DNA of 64,000 bases from TH-plancto1 sp043777375 (GCA_043777375.1 JAYWHX010000195.1:17000-80999); one strand, 5' to 3'; numbered from the stretch's first letter, positions 17,494 through 27,110 are shown. Translations and numbers: made by a program. Notes: generated by a model not told the origin, from the letters alone.

Positions 17494-18768
17494 ATGAGCT
17501 CACAACTCCCTCTCAACCGCCGAACTTTCCTGGCCACGACCGCGGCCTCAGCTGCGCTCGGGGTGCTACTCAACTCGCTCCCTACTGCCGAGGGAGCGGA
17601 CGCCTCGCCGCAGATCGGAGAAACCGATCACTTCTGGTATCGCCTGGCCCCCGATGGCCCCACAATCGATTCGCAGAGAGACCACAAAGCATTCGGCTTC
17701 GCCAAGGGGCAAGTCCTGCTCTCCGAAGACAACGCGCAGACCTGGCCTCACAGCGCCAATTTTCCAGATGCGGAGAACATCACCTTTAGCTGCATCTTGA
17801 AGAATGGGAACATTGTCTTTGCGGCTCGCGAGAAGTTGTTCCTGAGTCGAGATCATCTGAAAACGATCGAACCAATCGTCGTGAAGAATCAAGATGGAAC
17901 CGATTACCTGCCACATACTCCGCACTCACCAGACCAGCCGGGCTGGTACTTCAACCCACTCGACGGGGTTCACACCTGGGACATTGATGGCCTGGAAATG
18001 CTGGTCTGGGGCAACTACTGCAATGTGATCGGCGGGCCGGTCCCGGTCAACATTTACTACTCGACGGACAGTGGGCAGACTGTGAAGATCGCGTACGCCT
18101 TTGGAAAGAACCCCGACTTCCAGGAGAATGAAACCCCTCCCGCCGCGTATCTGGGCAATCCCCAAAATCCGATCACTTGTAGGCACATTCACGCCGTGGC
18201 TTACAACCCAGCTGAGCGGGCGTTCTACGCCTGCACTGGCGATCTCGATCGCGGGCACGGGCTGGAATGCCACTGGATGCGCGGGACTTTCAACTCCAAA
18301 GCGGACAAATGGGATTGGCAAATCCTAGTCTCAGTCGATGCCAACTCGCGTTACAAGTCGGGCGGCATCCACTGTGTCGATGGACTGATCTATTGGGCTG
18401 CGGATGCGAATGGTCCCAAGCAGCCGGATGAGAAGTATGACCGAGGCATCTTTCGATGTGCCCCCGAGGATCTCGATGATTCCGCCAAGCACACACTGCT
18501 GTTCAATCCCGAATACGAAGTCGCCACGATGATCATCGAGGATGGCGTGATCCTGGTCGGGGCGAGCGACGTGTCATCGTCGTACGCCACAGGAATCGCC
18601 ATCTCCCCCGACCTCGGCAAGACCTGGACACAGTACGACCTCAAAGAGTTGGGGCCACGATCTGCGTTCCGCTTTCACCCCAAGAACAGCGACGGCTGGT
18701 TCCGCGTCGATCTGCGGAAGAACTGGATTGACCGGGCGGAAGTCCTGTTCATCAAACCGAAGTCATAA
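17494..18768 (+). CDS. Tat-exported sialidase-like (BNR/Asp-box) protein
   Basis: 424 residues, ATG at 17494. N-terminal twin-arginine signal NRRTFLATTAASAALGVLL (residues 8-26) predicts folded export. Three Asp-box-like motifs are visible: LSEDNAQTW near 76, YSTDSGQT near 189 and ISPDLGKTW near 370, indicating a beta-propeller of the sialidase superfamily. The Arg triad of true sialidases cannot be confirmed by eye, so glycoside cleavage is only a possibility. Preceded by a 313-base repeat-rich gap; convergent with the zinc-ribbon gene at 18844. Confidence 0.8.
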   Translation: MSSQLPLNRRTFLATTAASAALGVLLNSLPTAEGADASPQIGETDHFWYRLAPDGPTIDSQRDHKAFGFAKGQVLLSEDNAQTWPHSANFPDAENITFSCILKNGNIVFAAREKLFLSRDHLKTIEPIVVKNQDGTDYLPHTPHSPDQPGWYFNPLDGVHTWDIDGLEMLVWGNYCNVIGGPVPVNIYYSTDSGQTVKIAYAFGKNPDFQENETPPAAYLGNPQNPITCRHIHAVAYNPAERAFYACTGDLDRGHGLECHWMRGTFNSKADKWDWQILVSVDANSRYKSGGIHCVDGLIYWAADANGPKQPDEKYDRGIFRCAPEDLDDSAKHTLLFNPEYEVATMIIEDGVILVGASDVSSSYATGIAISPDLGKTWTQYDLKELGPRSAFRFHPKNSDGWFRVDLRKNWIDRAEVLFIKPKS

Positions 18769-18843
18769 TGCTTGCTGCCTCGCTGGGACCCGCTTTGACC
18801 GGCACAGTGAATCTCCTCGACCTCAATACGACAGGCTGGAAAC

Positions 18844-20094
18844 CTATCCCAAGGGGAGGATGATCCCGAAGTGGAATTGAACTTCACCCGATCCTCCTCC
18901 ACCGCTGGAGGACTTCATCGCGAAGATCAGCGCCACGGCAGCGGCAATCGCCAGAACCAGCAGCGTGATTTTGGCCCAGCTGTAGGGGCGTTCGCCTTGG
19001 ACCTCGCCGGTGGCGGCGTTGACGAAGACGCGAAAGGTTTTGTCGTGGTAGCGGTAGGCCAGCATCCAGACCGGCAGTAGCAGGTGCTTGAACGTGATGG
19101 CATCGTGGCGGGTCTTGATCGAGCTGACCGACTGGCGGTCGCCACCGATTCGCCGACGAACGTCGCTATCGAGTTCGGACTTGATGTACTCTCGAGCCTC
19201 GTCGAAACCGACCTCCAACGCCACGTCATAGGTCCGAGCGAACAGCCCGGCCAGCAGTTGTTGTGTGAACGGGGTCAGCCGCTCCATCGGCCAGGGTTCG
19301 AGTTCGTCAATCAATGCGGTGGGGAGGCCGTCTGACGCGCAGACGAGGACATCGTCGAAGAACCGCTGAAACTTTCCCGAGGCCGGATACCAATTGGTGC
19401 GAGTCTCGGTGCGACGGTTCTTGCCAGACCCGACGGTCACGGTGTAGTCCTCGCCGCGCTGGCCGACATAAGAGCTGAAAGTGAGCGAGTCGTACGTCCA
19501 GAATGGCAGGTAAAACCCGTCGAATTTCCCGTTGATGCCGCGTCGTCGGAACTCGTTGGGGGCGAACCAGCGGGAGTTGATCCACTCTTTGAGGACCAGC
19601 TGAGCGCGTTCTTTTTCGATCAGGAACGGCATGACGCCATCGACCGGAATCCGGTGCGTCGCAGTGTGAATACTCTCGCGCTGAATCGGGGCATCGCACC
19701 ACGGGCAGCTAGTGCTGGTGAGTGTTCCAGCGAACATCACGGTGCCTCCGCAGGACTCGCAATGAAGTTCCTGATTCCCAGTTTCGTCGGTGCGTCCGTG
19801 CTCGTGCTGTTGCTCGATGCGGGCGATTGTGGCGTGGAAGTCCTGTTCGACGACCTGCACGTCATCGCGGAGTTCGATCTCTTTCTGAAATCCGCAGTAG
19901 GGGCATTTCAGCTTCTGCTGTCCGATATGGAATTCGAGGTCAGCGCCGCACGATTCGCAGGGAAACACGCGGGCCTGGCCGTCATCGGTCGTGCGACCTG
20001 CGCGGTCTCGTTCGCCTTGCAACGGGGAATCGACCGGCGGGCGGGGAGCCTGCTCGGGGGTCGATTCTTTCGGGTCAGGCTCATCTCGCCGCAT
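18844..20094 (-). CDS. Zinc-ribbon protein with C-terminal membrane helix
   Basis: 416 residues from ATG at 20094 (MRRDEPDPKE); the longer frame to 20223 runs into a hairpin repeat. Two Cys4 zinc ribbons are seen: CESCGADLEFHIG with KCPYCGF, and CESCGGTVMFAG with CPWCDAP. A middle beta-rich part includes YTVTVGSGKNRRTETRTNWYP. Near the C-terminus one hydrophobic helix (ITLLVLAIAAAVALIFAM) is followed by a Gly-rich tail. Relatives are often named as primosomal-protein-N'-like or TFIIB-type zinc ribbon proteins, but no helicase motifs are present here. Tail-anchored membrane protein of unknown role. Its upstream region holds an 18-bp perfect inverted repeat. Confidence 0.8.
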   Translation of the reverse strand: MRRDEPDPKESTPEQAPRPPVDSPLQGERDRAGRTTDDGQARVFPCESCGADLEFHIGQQKLKCPYCGFQKEIELRDDVQVVEQDFHATIARIEQQHEHGRTDETGNQELHCESCGGTVMFAGTLTSTSCPWCDAPIQRESIHTATHRIPVDGVMPFLIEKERAQLVLKEWINSRWFAPNEFRRRGINGKFDGFYLPFWTYDSLTFSSYVGQRGEDYTVTVGSGKNRRTETRTNWYPASGKFQRFFDDVLVCASDGLPTALIDELEPWPMERLTPFTQQLLAGLFARTYDVALEVGFDEAREYIKSELDSDVRRRIGGDRQSVSSIKTRHDAITFKHLLLPVWMLAYRYHDKTFRVFVNAATGEVQGERPYSWAKITLLVLAIAAAVALIFAMKSSSGGGGSGEVQFHFGIILPLG

Positions 20095-20116
20095 GCCGCG
20101 TCCTGAACTAAATGGG

Positions 20117-20170
20117 AGAACGGAATTCATTCCGCTCTTCGGTCTGGGGGAACGGAATGAATTCCGTTCT
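20117..20170. repeat. 18-bp perfect inverted repeat upstream of the zinc-ribbon gene
   Basis: AGAACGGAATTCATTCCG at 20117-20134 and its exact complement CGGAATGAATTCCGTTCT at 20153-20170, with an 18-base loop. It lies 22 bases upstream of the zinc-ribbon start, on the side where its promoter or leader should be, and downstream of nothing on the plus strand. Could be a dispersed repeat or an operator. Confidence 0.85.
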
Positions 20171-20268
20171 ACGAAGACTGGCGGCCCTCGAACTTGGGGG
20201 TCCGGGGGCCGCCAGATCGTCAATTCATCGAAGCTCGATCTCCGATACGAAATCGGAGGCCGCGCGGA

Positions 20269-22794
20269 TCAAAAATCTCCGTTGATCGCTTCATCGCCCT
20301 GAATCGTGGAGAGAGACTCCATGAGGGTCGGATCGATGTTCTCAGAGATAAACCGCACCGAGCCATCACTAAATCCCATGTGGACGCCGCCAATCGCGTA
20401 GCGTCCAATGCCATCCGGCCCCTTGATATATGGCTGCTGGGTGAAGGCCCGGATTGTGGCCGGTCCCCCTTGTCCCCAGGGGCCAGTCTCCCCGTCGGAT
20501 TCGGCGATCATGACGGTGTTCGATGTCCCGTCCGTGATGTCCTGGAACCGTGTGCTACGGTTGTACCCGAACACGCCCGCGACCTTGCTGGGCAGTTCAG
20601 CGGTCGGGCCTTCCTCGGTGATCCCGGCGATGCCCACATAGTGGGTCGTGCCGCCGCTCGGAGGAACACTGGGATTCAGGTAGGTTGCGATCGAAATCCC
20701 CAGCAACGGCGAATTGGTCTCAGAAGCGAACCCCTCCTGCATGTTGATCTGGTTGTAGAGCTGAGCCTGTTCCAGATAGGGCAGGATGCTGACCATCCAG
20801 CTCAGGCGTTCTTCCACCTCCAAATCATCGTTCTCGACGGTCCCGGCCGGAAAGTGATTGTAGGTATCCGCGTAGTTGTGCATCGCCAATGCGATCTGCT
20901 TCATGTTGTTCTTGGACTGCGACCGGCGAGCTGCTTCGCGAGCCTGCTGCACGGCAGGCAGCAGAAGTGCGATCAACACCGCTGGCACCGCCACACTGGC
21001 TGATCCGCCGTCCCCACCCGGAATAGGCAGGCCGGGAATCGACGAAGTCGTGCGCGTCGTCAGACCGTTTTCATCCACGACGGAGTAGGAGACATTCGGA
21101 TACAGCCACTTGGTGACCAATTCCGCTGGGGGCAGATCACTCGCCTGGAAGATCACTGGTGGTGGCCGGGGCGGCCCCCCGGATTGAGAGTTCATCGCCT
21201 CGCCGATTGCGATTTGCGCCCCGCCCGCAACGAGTGGAGCAAGTCCCAAAATCATCCGATACGTCGAGCGAGGATCGATGACCGATAACCCGGTGAATGA
21301 CTCGGGAATCGCCGCAGCTGTTTCCGGAGAAAGTGTCGCCACATCCCACGTCGGCAGTTCGCCCTGCACTCGCAGATTGAAAGCCATCACCGGCTGAGGC
21401 ATCAGCGACACGCACAGCCACTTGTCACTCACCGAAATCGTGGGCGACACACCACCCTGGGGAATCTCGACGACGTAAGTTTTCGTGCCGTCCTTCTCAG
21501 ACGAAACGCCCTTGGCATTGCCTTCGGAGACCTGTGGCAACATCTCGACCAACAATCTTTCCAGAGCGGCGTTGAGCTTCTCTGCATCTTGCACTTCCAT
21601 GAGCAGCACGGGAGCCACCCACAAGGCTGCTTGAGCTTCATCGTTATAAACACAGCTGACGTTCCCCAGCCCAGTCAGCAGATCATCAATCACATCCAGA
21701 CCCAAATGATCTTTCGCCATCGAGCGAGCGCCCTCGACGTTCGCGGTATTGGGTGACAGCAACGCTTCCAAGTCGACAGCTGTCTCGTACAAAGTCTGCA
21801 CGGTTTTCGCACTATCAAAGCTATAGGCCATGAAGGAGTTGAGTTGTCCTGGCAGCGGGGGCAGATCGGCGAGCGACATGGCTTCCTGATCCAGCAGCGA
21901 TAGCAGCCCGCGACGCTCGCCGGGGGCATCGATCGAGGTCAACGAGGTCAGCGAGCGATCCTTGATTCCGGCCTGCACACCGATCGAATTCAGGTTGTCG
22001 AGTCCGGCCACAACCAGCAGTTCCTGCACCGAAGTCGGTTTGTCGTTGTCATCCGTTGGGACTGGCATGCCGCCGAAGATGGCCCGTACTGGGACCAGGT
22101 CCATCCATCCAAACGAAGTCAATTCGCTCTCAGTCGACTGGCTGTATTTGGCCCACAAGGCATTCGTGGTGACATTGGCAGCTGTCCCATCAGCCACAGC
22201 GATTGACTGCTCAATGGCATTAATTCCGATGGCCACGACCAAGTGTTTGCCTTCAGCCCACCAACCGACTTCGACGCCCGGAGAGTCCGGGATATCCATC
22301 CGCACCACGTTCCGCTTAGCGATCGTCTTCTTCTCGGGCTTGACCTGGCCGTTGGTTCCCAGCTGGATCAGGCTCGACAGCATCTTGTCGAGCGACGCCC
22401 CTTCGTGCAGAACGACCACGCCCCACGGCTGGGGACCGCGTTCCCCCATCCCAGGAGAGACTGCGACTGAGAGACCCTTTTCAGTGATCAGCTTGACCGC
22501 ATCCAGGTACGGCTTCACGGGGACTGGACCCGCCATCGCCTTCGCCCGGTTGAATGTCTTCTCAAAGAACGAAATCAGACCGCTCTTGTACAACGCATCG
22601 TAGGCCGCTGTCTTTTGGAAGGCTTCCGCATGGAGGAGCGAACCGTCGACTCGCATGAGCAGCACGCAGTCTTCTGGCAAGAGAGACTCGGTCGCGACCG
22701 CTTTTCGCGCGTTCCCCTGACCATATCCCAAACCAATTCCAAGCCCGACCAGGGCCAGTAGTCCGAGCAGTATTGATAGACGACGTGTCCGCAT
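20269..22794 (-). CDS. Large DUF1559 protein without prepilin signal
   Basis: 841 residues from ATG at 22794, chosen because AAGGAG lies 6 bases before it; an upstream ATG at 22827 has no such site. An N-terminal signal or anchor helix (LSILLGLLALVGLGIGLGYG) is followed by about 600 residues of unknown fold. A second hydrophobic stretch then reads VAVPAVLIALLLPAVQQAREAARRSQSKNNMKQIALAMHNY, which is the DUF1559 core. The C-terminus has the DUF1559 H-x-G-F-S-D-G motif (GGVHMGFSDGSVRFIS). Ordinary members begin with a type IV prepilin leader directly before this core; here it is internal. Likely cell-surface or periplasmic. Function unknown. Confidence 0.88.
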   Translation of the reverse strand: MRTRRLSILLGLLALVGLGIGLGYGQGNARKAVATESLLPEDCVLLMRVDGSLLHAEAFQKTAAYDALYKSGLISFFEKTFNRAKAMAGPVPVKPYLDAVKLITEKGLSVAVSPGMGERGPQPWGVVVLHEGASLDKMLSSLIQLGTNGQVKPEKKTIAKRNVVRMDIPDSPGVEVGWWAEGKHLVVAIGINAIEQSIAVADGTAANVTTNALWAKYSQSTESELTSFGWMDLVPVRAIFGGMPVPTDDNDKPTSVQELLVVAGLDNLNSIGVQAGIKDRSLTSLTSIDAPGERRGLLSLLDQEAMSLADLPPLPGQLNSFMAYSFDSAKTVQTLYETAVDLEALLSPNTANVEGARSMAKDHLGLDVIDDLLTGLGNVSCVYNDEAQAALWVAPVLLMEVQDAEKLNAALERLLVEMLPQVSEGNAKGVSSEKDGTKTYVVEIPQGGVSPTISVSDKWLCVSLMPQPVMAFNLRVQGELPTWDVATLSPETAAAIPESFTGLSVIDPRSTYRMILGLAPLVAGGAQIAIGEAMNSQSGGPPRPPPVIFQASDLPPAELVTKWLYPNVSYSVVDENGLTTRTTSSIPGLPIPGGDGGSASVAVPAVLIALLLPAVQQAREAARRSQSKNNMKQIALAMHNYADTYNHFPAGTVENDDLEVEERLSWMVSILPYLEQAQLYNQINMQEGFASETNSPLLGISIATYLNPSVPPSGGTTHYVGIAGITEEGPTAELPSKVAGVFGYNRSTRFQDITDGTSNTVMIAESDGETGPWGQGGPATIRAFTQQPYIKGPDGIGRYAIGGVHMGFSDGSVRFISENIDPTLMESLSTIQGDEAINGDF

Positions 22795-22986
22795 TTGAAT
22801 CTCCTTGAGTGAAGTCGGATGAGCCATGCGAACCAGCCCAGGCTCGCTTCCCTCCGAGACAGTGTGGGAGATTACGTCGATGGAGGCCGAATTCGCAACT
22901 GCATGGACGGGCGAGAGCTGCGTTTCAACGCCTTACACCGATCCGGAGGGCTCGGTCGTGTGAGGCAGGCGGGCCTCAGACGGACG

Positions 22987-23008
22987 GCAGAACTTTGACG
23001 AATTCTGC
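22987..23008. repeat. Palindromic repeat A, degenerate copy
   Basis: GCAGAACTT, TGAC, GAATTCTGC: right arm intact, left arm with two changes relative to the perfect copies. Lies in the 301-base gap between the large DUF1559 gene and the terminator of the acidic-protein gene. Confidence 0.6.
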
Positions 23009-23020
23009 GACGGGATTTGA

Positions 23021-23064
23021 CCCAAAATACAAACAGGGCGGACCGGATCCCCCGGCCCGCCCTG
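23021..23064 (-). terminator. Rho-independent terminator of the acidic secreted protein gene
   Basis: On the minus strand a GC-rich stem (CAGGGCGGGCCGG pairing with CCGGTCCGCCCTG, 23064-23034, one mismatch, 5-base loop) is followed by TTTGTATTTTG. It starts 31 bases after the stop codon at 23096, the expected layout for a factor-independent terminator. Confidence 0.8.
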
Positions 23065-23095
23065 CAATGGCGTTACGTATTATTCGCGACGAGGA

Positions 23096-24271
23096 CTACT
23101 TCGTCCGGGTCGGGATCTTGGTCACTTTGCCGGACTTGGCCCGCAGCTCTTTTTCGAGCTTGTCGGCCTTGGCCAGAGCCTTCTGGTCGCCGGTTCGCAG
23201 TGCGGTATCCCGCATGCGATCGACTTCCGCCAGCTTGGACGACAGAGCCAAATCGGCTGTCCCGCTGGCCATCGTGACTTCGGACTTTGGCTTGCGGAAC
23301 TTAGCCATCAGCTTGCCCAAACCGGCACGCGGCTTGGCCGACTCTTCGTCACTTCGCAGACCACGCACGGCACCCCGCTGCTCATCGTTCAGCATTTGAG
23401 CGTTCGGTGCATCGGAGTCATCGGTTGAAACCACTGCGGAAGCGGAAGCTGCGAGAGCTTCCGCGCCGCGGTCGGTGATCCCGCCACGGAAGTTCGGCTG
23501 GATTTCTCCATGCGAGCGAATCGGTGCGTCATCCAATGAGGTGGCCTCGACTTCGCCGCCGCCATCGACGTTGCCGAAGGTCTGGAAGACCACAGGCTCG
23601 CCGTTGTCATCGACTGGTTCAACACCACTACTGACGATCCACAATTGGTGCCCATTCTCATCAACACCACCGACGGGGCAATCGACTGGTCCATCGACTG
23701 TGATGAAGTGTGAGAATTCACAGTCCTCTGGCTTGACTTCGGTCGTACCAGGCTCGCCGTTGTCATCGACAGCAACGCCGCTCTGCGAGGCCAGATCGAA
23801 GAGTTCTGCTTCGGTCAGAGTGGTCTCAACGTCACCTTCTACTCCGACTGCCGGACCCCGATTGATGACGATTTGGTCATCGTCAATCGGTGCGCCGAAT
23901 GTCCAGCACACGGCAATTGGCTCACCGTTTTCATCGATCGGCGGGCCGACGAGAACTGCCTCGTCGATTCCGGGACAAACTTCCGGCTTCAACTCGACAT
24001 CGACTTCCACTTCGACTTCCAGAGTCCGGAGACCAACGAAGACATCTTGGCGAACGTCCACAGCTTCAACTTCGATGCTTTCCACGACGATCGGGTCGAT
24101 GACCGCTTCGTCGACCGGCGGCGATTCACCACCCGGCAGCGTTTCCGCTCCCGAAATTTCGACCTCAACGACGGGGACTTCAACTTCCACTGCGGGAGCT
24201 GCACCGTCCATGGCGTACGCCATCGGGATGAACAGACTCGTGACCACAGCACTGAGCACATACTTCTTCAT
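23096..24271 (-). CDS. Secreted acidic protein with DNGEP-like repeats
   Basis: 391 residues, ATG at 24271 with GGAG 9 bases upstream. Signal peptide MKKYVLSAVVTSLFIPMAYA. The first 240 residues are very rich in Glu, Asp and Val and hold four short copies of a (V/I)D(D/E)NG motif: IDENGEP, VDDNGEP, VDENGHQ and VDDNGEP. Four Cys occur in the same part. The last 100 residues are basic and look helical (LAEVDRMRDTALRTGDQKALAKADKLEKELRAK). The acidic motifs could bind calcium, which is inference. No family recognised. Has its own terminator and a 470-base upstream region shared with a divergent gene. Confidence 0.78.
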   Translation of the reverse strand: MKKYVLSAVVTSLFIPMAYAMDGAAPAVEVEVPVVEVEISGAETLPGGESPPVDEAVIDPIVVESIEVEAVDVRQDVFVGLRTLEVEVEVDVELKPEVCPGIDEAVLVGPPIDENGEPIAVCWTFGAPIDDDQIVINRGPAVGVEGDVETTLTEAELFDLASQSGVAVDDNGEPGTTEVKPEDCEFSHFITVDGPVDCPVGGVDENGHQLWIVSSGVEPVDDNGEPVVFQTFGNVDGGGEVEATSLDDAPIRSHGEIQPNFRGGITDRGAEALAASASAVVSTDDSDAPNAQMLNDEQRGAVRGLRSDEESAKPRAGLGKLMAKFRKPKSEVTMASGTADLALSSKLAEVDRMRDTALRTGDQKALAKADKLEKELRAKSGKVTKIPTRTK

Positions 24272-24741
24272 GCGAGACTCCTACCGCGTCATGCGGAGAA
24301 TGGAGACAACCCACAAAACTTGGAGACACGGAATCGCTGATTTTGAGAACTGCTGCCAGCGTCGACAGGGTGTGGCAAGGCAGACGAGGTCGGGACGGTT
24401 CGTCCATCCGAAACGTCAATCGGAGGTGGACCTCTGGGGTTCTGTGCCGACGATCGATTCGCCAGACAGCAGGTTCTCAATCACATTGGCTTCCGCACTG
24501 GAGAAGACGTTACCCCTGCCTCTCTGAATGCGTGAAGAGCGGTCTGCCAATTTTATTTTTCAGGACGCAGCTACTGCCGGAAAACGTGGATATTTGCACG
24601 CAAATGCACCTTCTCTGCCGATTGGCGAGCGGTGATTGAACATTCGAGTCAAGATGTATTGCCTGTATCAGTTGTATCGGCCAAAAGTGCGCTACTGATT
24701 CACTCTTTTCTCTCCCCTCGCCCGTTTTTCTGGATTCGACG
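24272..24741. other. Divergent intergenic region
   Basis: 470 bases between the acidic secreted protein gene and the TPR/barrel gene. The part 24540-24640 is distinctly A/T-richer than the surroundings and is the likeliest promoter zone, but no specific site can be assigned. Confidence 0.4.
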
Positions 24742-26145
24742 ATGGCACTGGCTCCTGCCTTTCGCGGTCTTGGCATCTGGCTAATCGCCCTCTGTATGGC
24801 CTGCAATATCGCCGCATCCGCCCGAGCGATTGCCGATGAGGATGTTACGCCTTCAGAGGCGACCTCTGAAATCGAAACCCAACTCAAGAAGCGAGTCCGT
24901 CGCGAACCGACGGATGCCGCTGCGTGGCGCATGCTCGGTCGATTGAGGTTGCAGCGCGAAGATTGGACCGGAGCGCACACCGCCCTGCAAACCTCGGTGA
25001 AGATTGATGCCTTCAGCGCAGCTGCGTTCTACGATTTCGGAATCGTCTCCCAGGAACTCGGCGAGAAAGAACAAGCTGCCGGAGCGCTTCAGCGGGTCAT
25101 CGATCTCGCTCCCGAGAGTGAGTACGCCACAGCGGCGCGAACGGCCCTGGCGGAGCTGACGGCCAGCGGAGTGGTCCCAGTCAGTTATGAGGTTCGCAGC
25201 TTCGATGGCTCGAACGATGCCCCGCTGATTCGCGATCCTCGGGATGAAGAAGAGACGGATAGCTTTTTCAAGACTCTGAAGAAAGACCTCGATCTGCGTA
25301 TCGATTTCGGGACACAGTGGAATGATAACGTCTCGCTGACTCCCTCCAGCCGCGAACTCCTGGCAGGGAATCTGGCGAGTGCCCAGGGGAACACGTCGCT
25401 GTCGGCACGGTACATCGCAATCAGCACGGATCGCTTTCGATTCGGACCGACTTTGGATGTCGACTACACCCTGAATGAGGGGCAGTTCGATCGGCTCAAC
25501 CTGCAAAGCTATCGAACCGGTGCATTCGTCGATGCGGTGTTTGAATACGACGACATCAAGATCAAGCCGCGCGTGGCCTACTCGTTCACCCATGACCTGT
25601 TCGGTGGCAACACCTTTGGACGCCGGCACACGGTGGCCACCTCGGTCGGGTTTGTCTGGACACCCACGCAGATCACGACTGCCTATTGGTCGATTGATTC
25701 GAATAACATCATTAACCCTCGCCCTGATCCGGAGATCACTTCCCAGGATGGGGTCTCCAACACGATCGGCCTGTTGCATGATTACGTGCGTCGAGATTCC
25801 AAATTCCGCACCTTCCGCGTCGGGGCTGACCTCTCGCATGTCGATGCCGAAGGCAGCAACTTTCGCTACAACGGTCTATCGCTCTACACGCAATCCGTAT
25901 TGGTGATTGTGCCGAAGCTGCACCTGACCACGCGCGCTGGCTGGGCGTACCGCGATTACTATGACTTCACCCAAGTTCCCAGCCGAAACACCAATATCCT
26001 GCGGGGTGGTGCAGAACTTCGCAAGTATTTCGAGGGAGGATTGTCAGCTGCGCTGGTCACTCAGTACGACGCCTTTCTGACGACGAATCGCGACTTCCGC
26101 TCGGAGCGGTTCCTGGCCGGTGGTCAGCTGTCGTGGGAGTATTGA
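24742..26145 (+). CDS. TPR protein with C-terminal outer-membrane beta-barrel
   Basis: 467 residues, ATG at 24742. Signal peptide to about residue 29 (LGIWLIALCMACNIAASARA). Residues about 45-140 form two to three TPR units (AAWRMLGRLRLQREDWTGAH, AAFYDFGIVSQELGEKEQA). From about 190 the sequence alternates polar and hydrophobic residues with many aromatics, typical of beta strands, and ends in SWEY, an aromatic C-terminal residue as in many outer-membrane barrels. The layout recalls surface-lipoprotein assembly modifier proteins, but identity is uncertain. Probably an outer-membrane protein; followed by the hydrolase gene 177 bases later on the same strand. Confidence 0.75.
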   Translation: MALAPAFRGLGIWLIALCMACNIAASARAIADEDVTPSEATSEIETQLKKRVRREPTDAAAWRMLGRLRLQREDWTGAHTALQTSVKIDAFSAAAFYDFGIVSQELGEKEQAAGALQRVIDLAPESEYATAARTALAELTASGVVPVSYEVRSFDGSNDAPLIRDPRDEEETDSFFKTLKKDLDLRIDFGTQWNDNVSLTPSSRELLAGNLASAQGNTSLSARYIAISTDRFRFGPTLDVDYTLNEGQFDRLNLQSYRTGAFVDAVFEYDDIKIKPRVAYSFTHDLFGGNTFGRRHTVATSVGFVWTPTQITTAYWSIDSNNIINPRPDPEITSQDGVSNTIGLLHDYVRRDSKFRTFRVGADLSHVDAEGSNFRYNGLSLYTQSVLVIVPKLHLTTRAGWAYRDYYDFTQVPSRNTNILRGGAELRKYFEGGLSAALVTQYDAFLTTNRDFRSERFLAGGQLSWEY

Positions 26146-26322
26146 GGGTTGAGATTCTCGATCACTTACCCGACGCTGGGGCTCGTCCCCGTGGTTCCCG
26201 CGCTGGTGCGCTACAATCGACTTTTTCGGCGTTTAGCTCACACGAGACATCCTATCCTCAAACAGGCGATCCACCTCAGCGGAATGGACTGCCGATGCCG
26301 CCTGTGGTCCAATAACCGAACC

Positions 26323-27078
26323 ATGCGGATTGAACTCCTTGGAACCGGCGGCTTTCACCCCAACGAGCGGCGGCACACAGCTTGTGTGCTACTGCCCGAA
26401 GTGGGCATTGCATTTGATGCGGGGACGAGCTTGTTTCGTCTCCCGAGTCGGCTTCAGACAACCGATCTGCATCTGTTCTTGTCGCATGCGCATCTTGATC
26501 ACATCTGCGGATTGACGTATCTGCTGGTGCCGCTGATGCGCGGGGACATTCGCTCCTGCCGAGTCTATGCCGCACCGCAGGTCTTGAAGACTGTGCAGCA
26601 GCATCTGTTCAGTGAAGCCGTCTTCCCCGTTTGGCCGGGGTTTGAGTTGGTAGAGTTGGAACCGGGACGCCAGTATGTGGTGAACGGCGTCGAGGTCTCG
26701 CACCACCCGCTGCCAAGCCATCCCGGCGGTTCGCGGGCCTTTCGCGTCGACTGGGAGCAGGCGGGCTTGGCGAAGTCTTTGGCCTACGTCACCGACACCA
26801 CAGTCGATGGCACCTACTCCGAGTTCATCCGTGGGGTTGACCTGCTGGTCCACGAATGCAACTTCGCCGACAACATGGCCGAGTGGTGTGAACGGACCGG
26901 GCATAGCCACACCAGCATGGTCGCGAAACTCGCGAAAGAAACAGACGTGATCCGTTTGGTCCTGACTCACGTTGACCCTCAACACCCGGAGGACGATCCG
27001 CTGGGGATCGAGACCGCTCGCCGGATTTTCCCAGCGACTGAACTGGCCGAAGATGGTTTCGTGTTGACAGTGGATTGA
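26323..27078 (+). CDS. Metallo-beta-lactamase-fold hydrolase (ribonuclease Z-like)
   Basis: 251 residues from ATG at 26323 (MRIELLGTGGFHPNERRH). The open frame reaches back to 26149 but that part has no family match. The metal-binding motif is LSHAHLDHICGL; further ligands are probably in HHPLPSHPGG, YVTDTTVD and the C-terminal LTHVDP. The N-terminus IELLGTGG resembles RNase Z and related cyclic phosphodiesterases. Substrate (tRNA 3' end or small phosphodiester) is undecided. 177 bases after the barrel gene, so possibly cotranscribed. Confidence 0.82.
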   Translation: MRIELLGTGGFHPNERRHTACVLLPEVGIAFDAGTSLFRLPSRLQTTDLHLFLSHAHLDHICGLTYLLVPLMRGDIRSCRVYAAPQVLKTVQQHLFSEAVFPVWPGFELVELEPGRQYVVNGVEVSHHPLPSHPGGSRAFRVDWEQAGLAKSLAYVTDTTVDGTYSEFIRGVDLLVHECNFADNMAEWCERTGHSHTSMVAKLAKETDVIRLVLTHVDPQHPEDDPLGIETARRIFPATELAEDGFVLTVD

Positions 27079-27110
27079 ACTAGTGTTGCTTCCCACACGG
27101 AGGTTTGGAC

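Noticed and set aside
24853..25839. 328-codon minus-strand frame
   Set aside because: Antisense to the TPR/beta-barrel gene; no ribosome-binding site and no motif.
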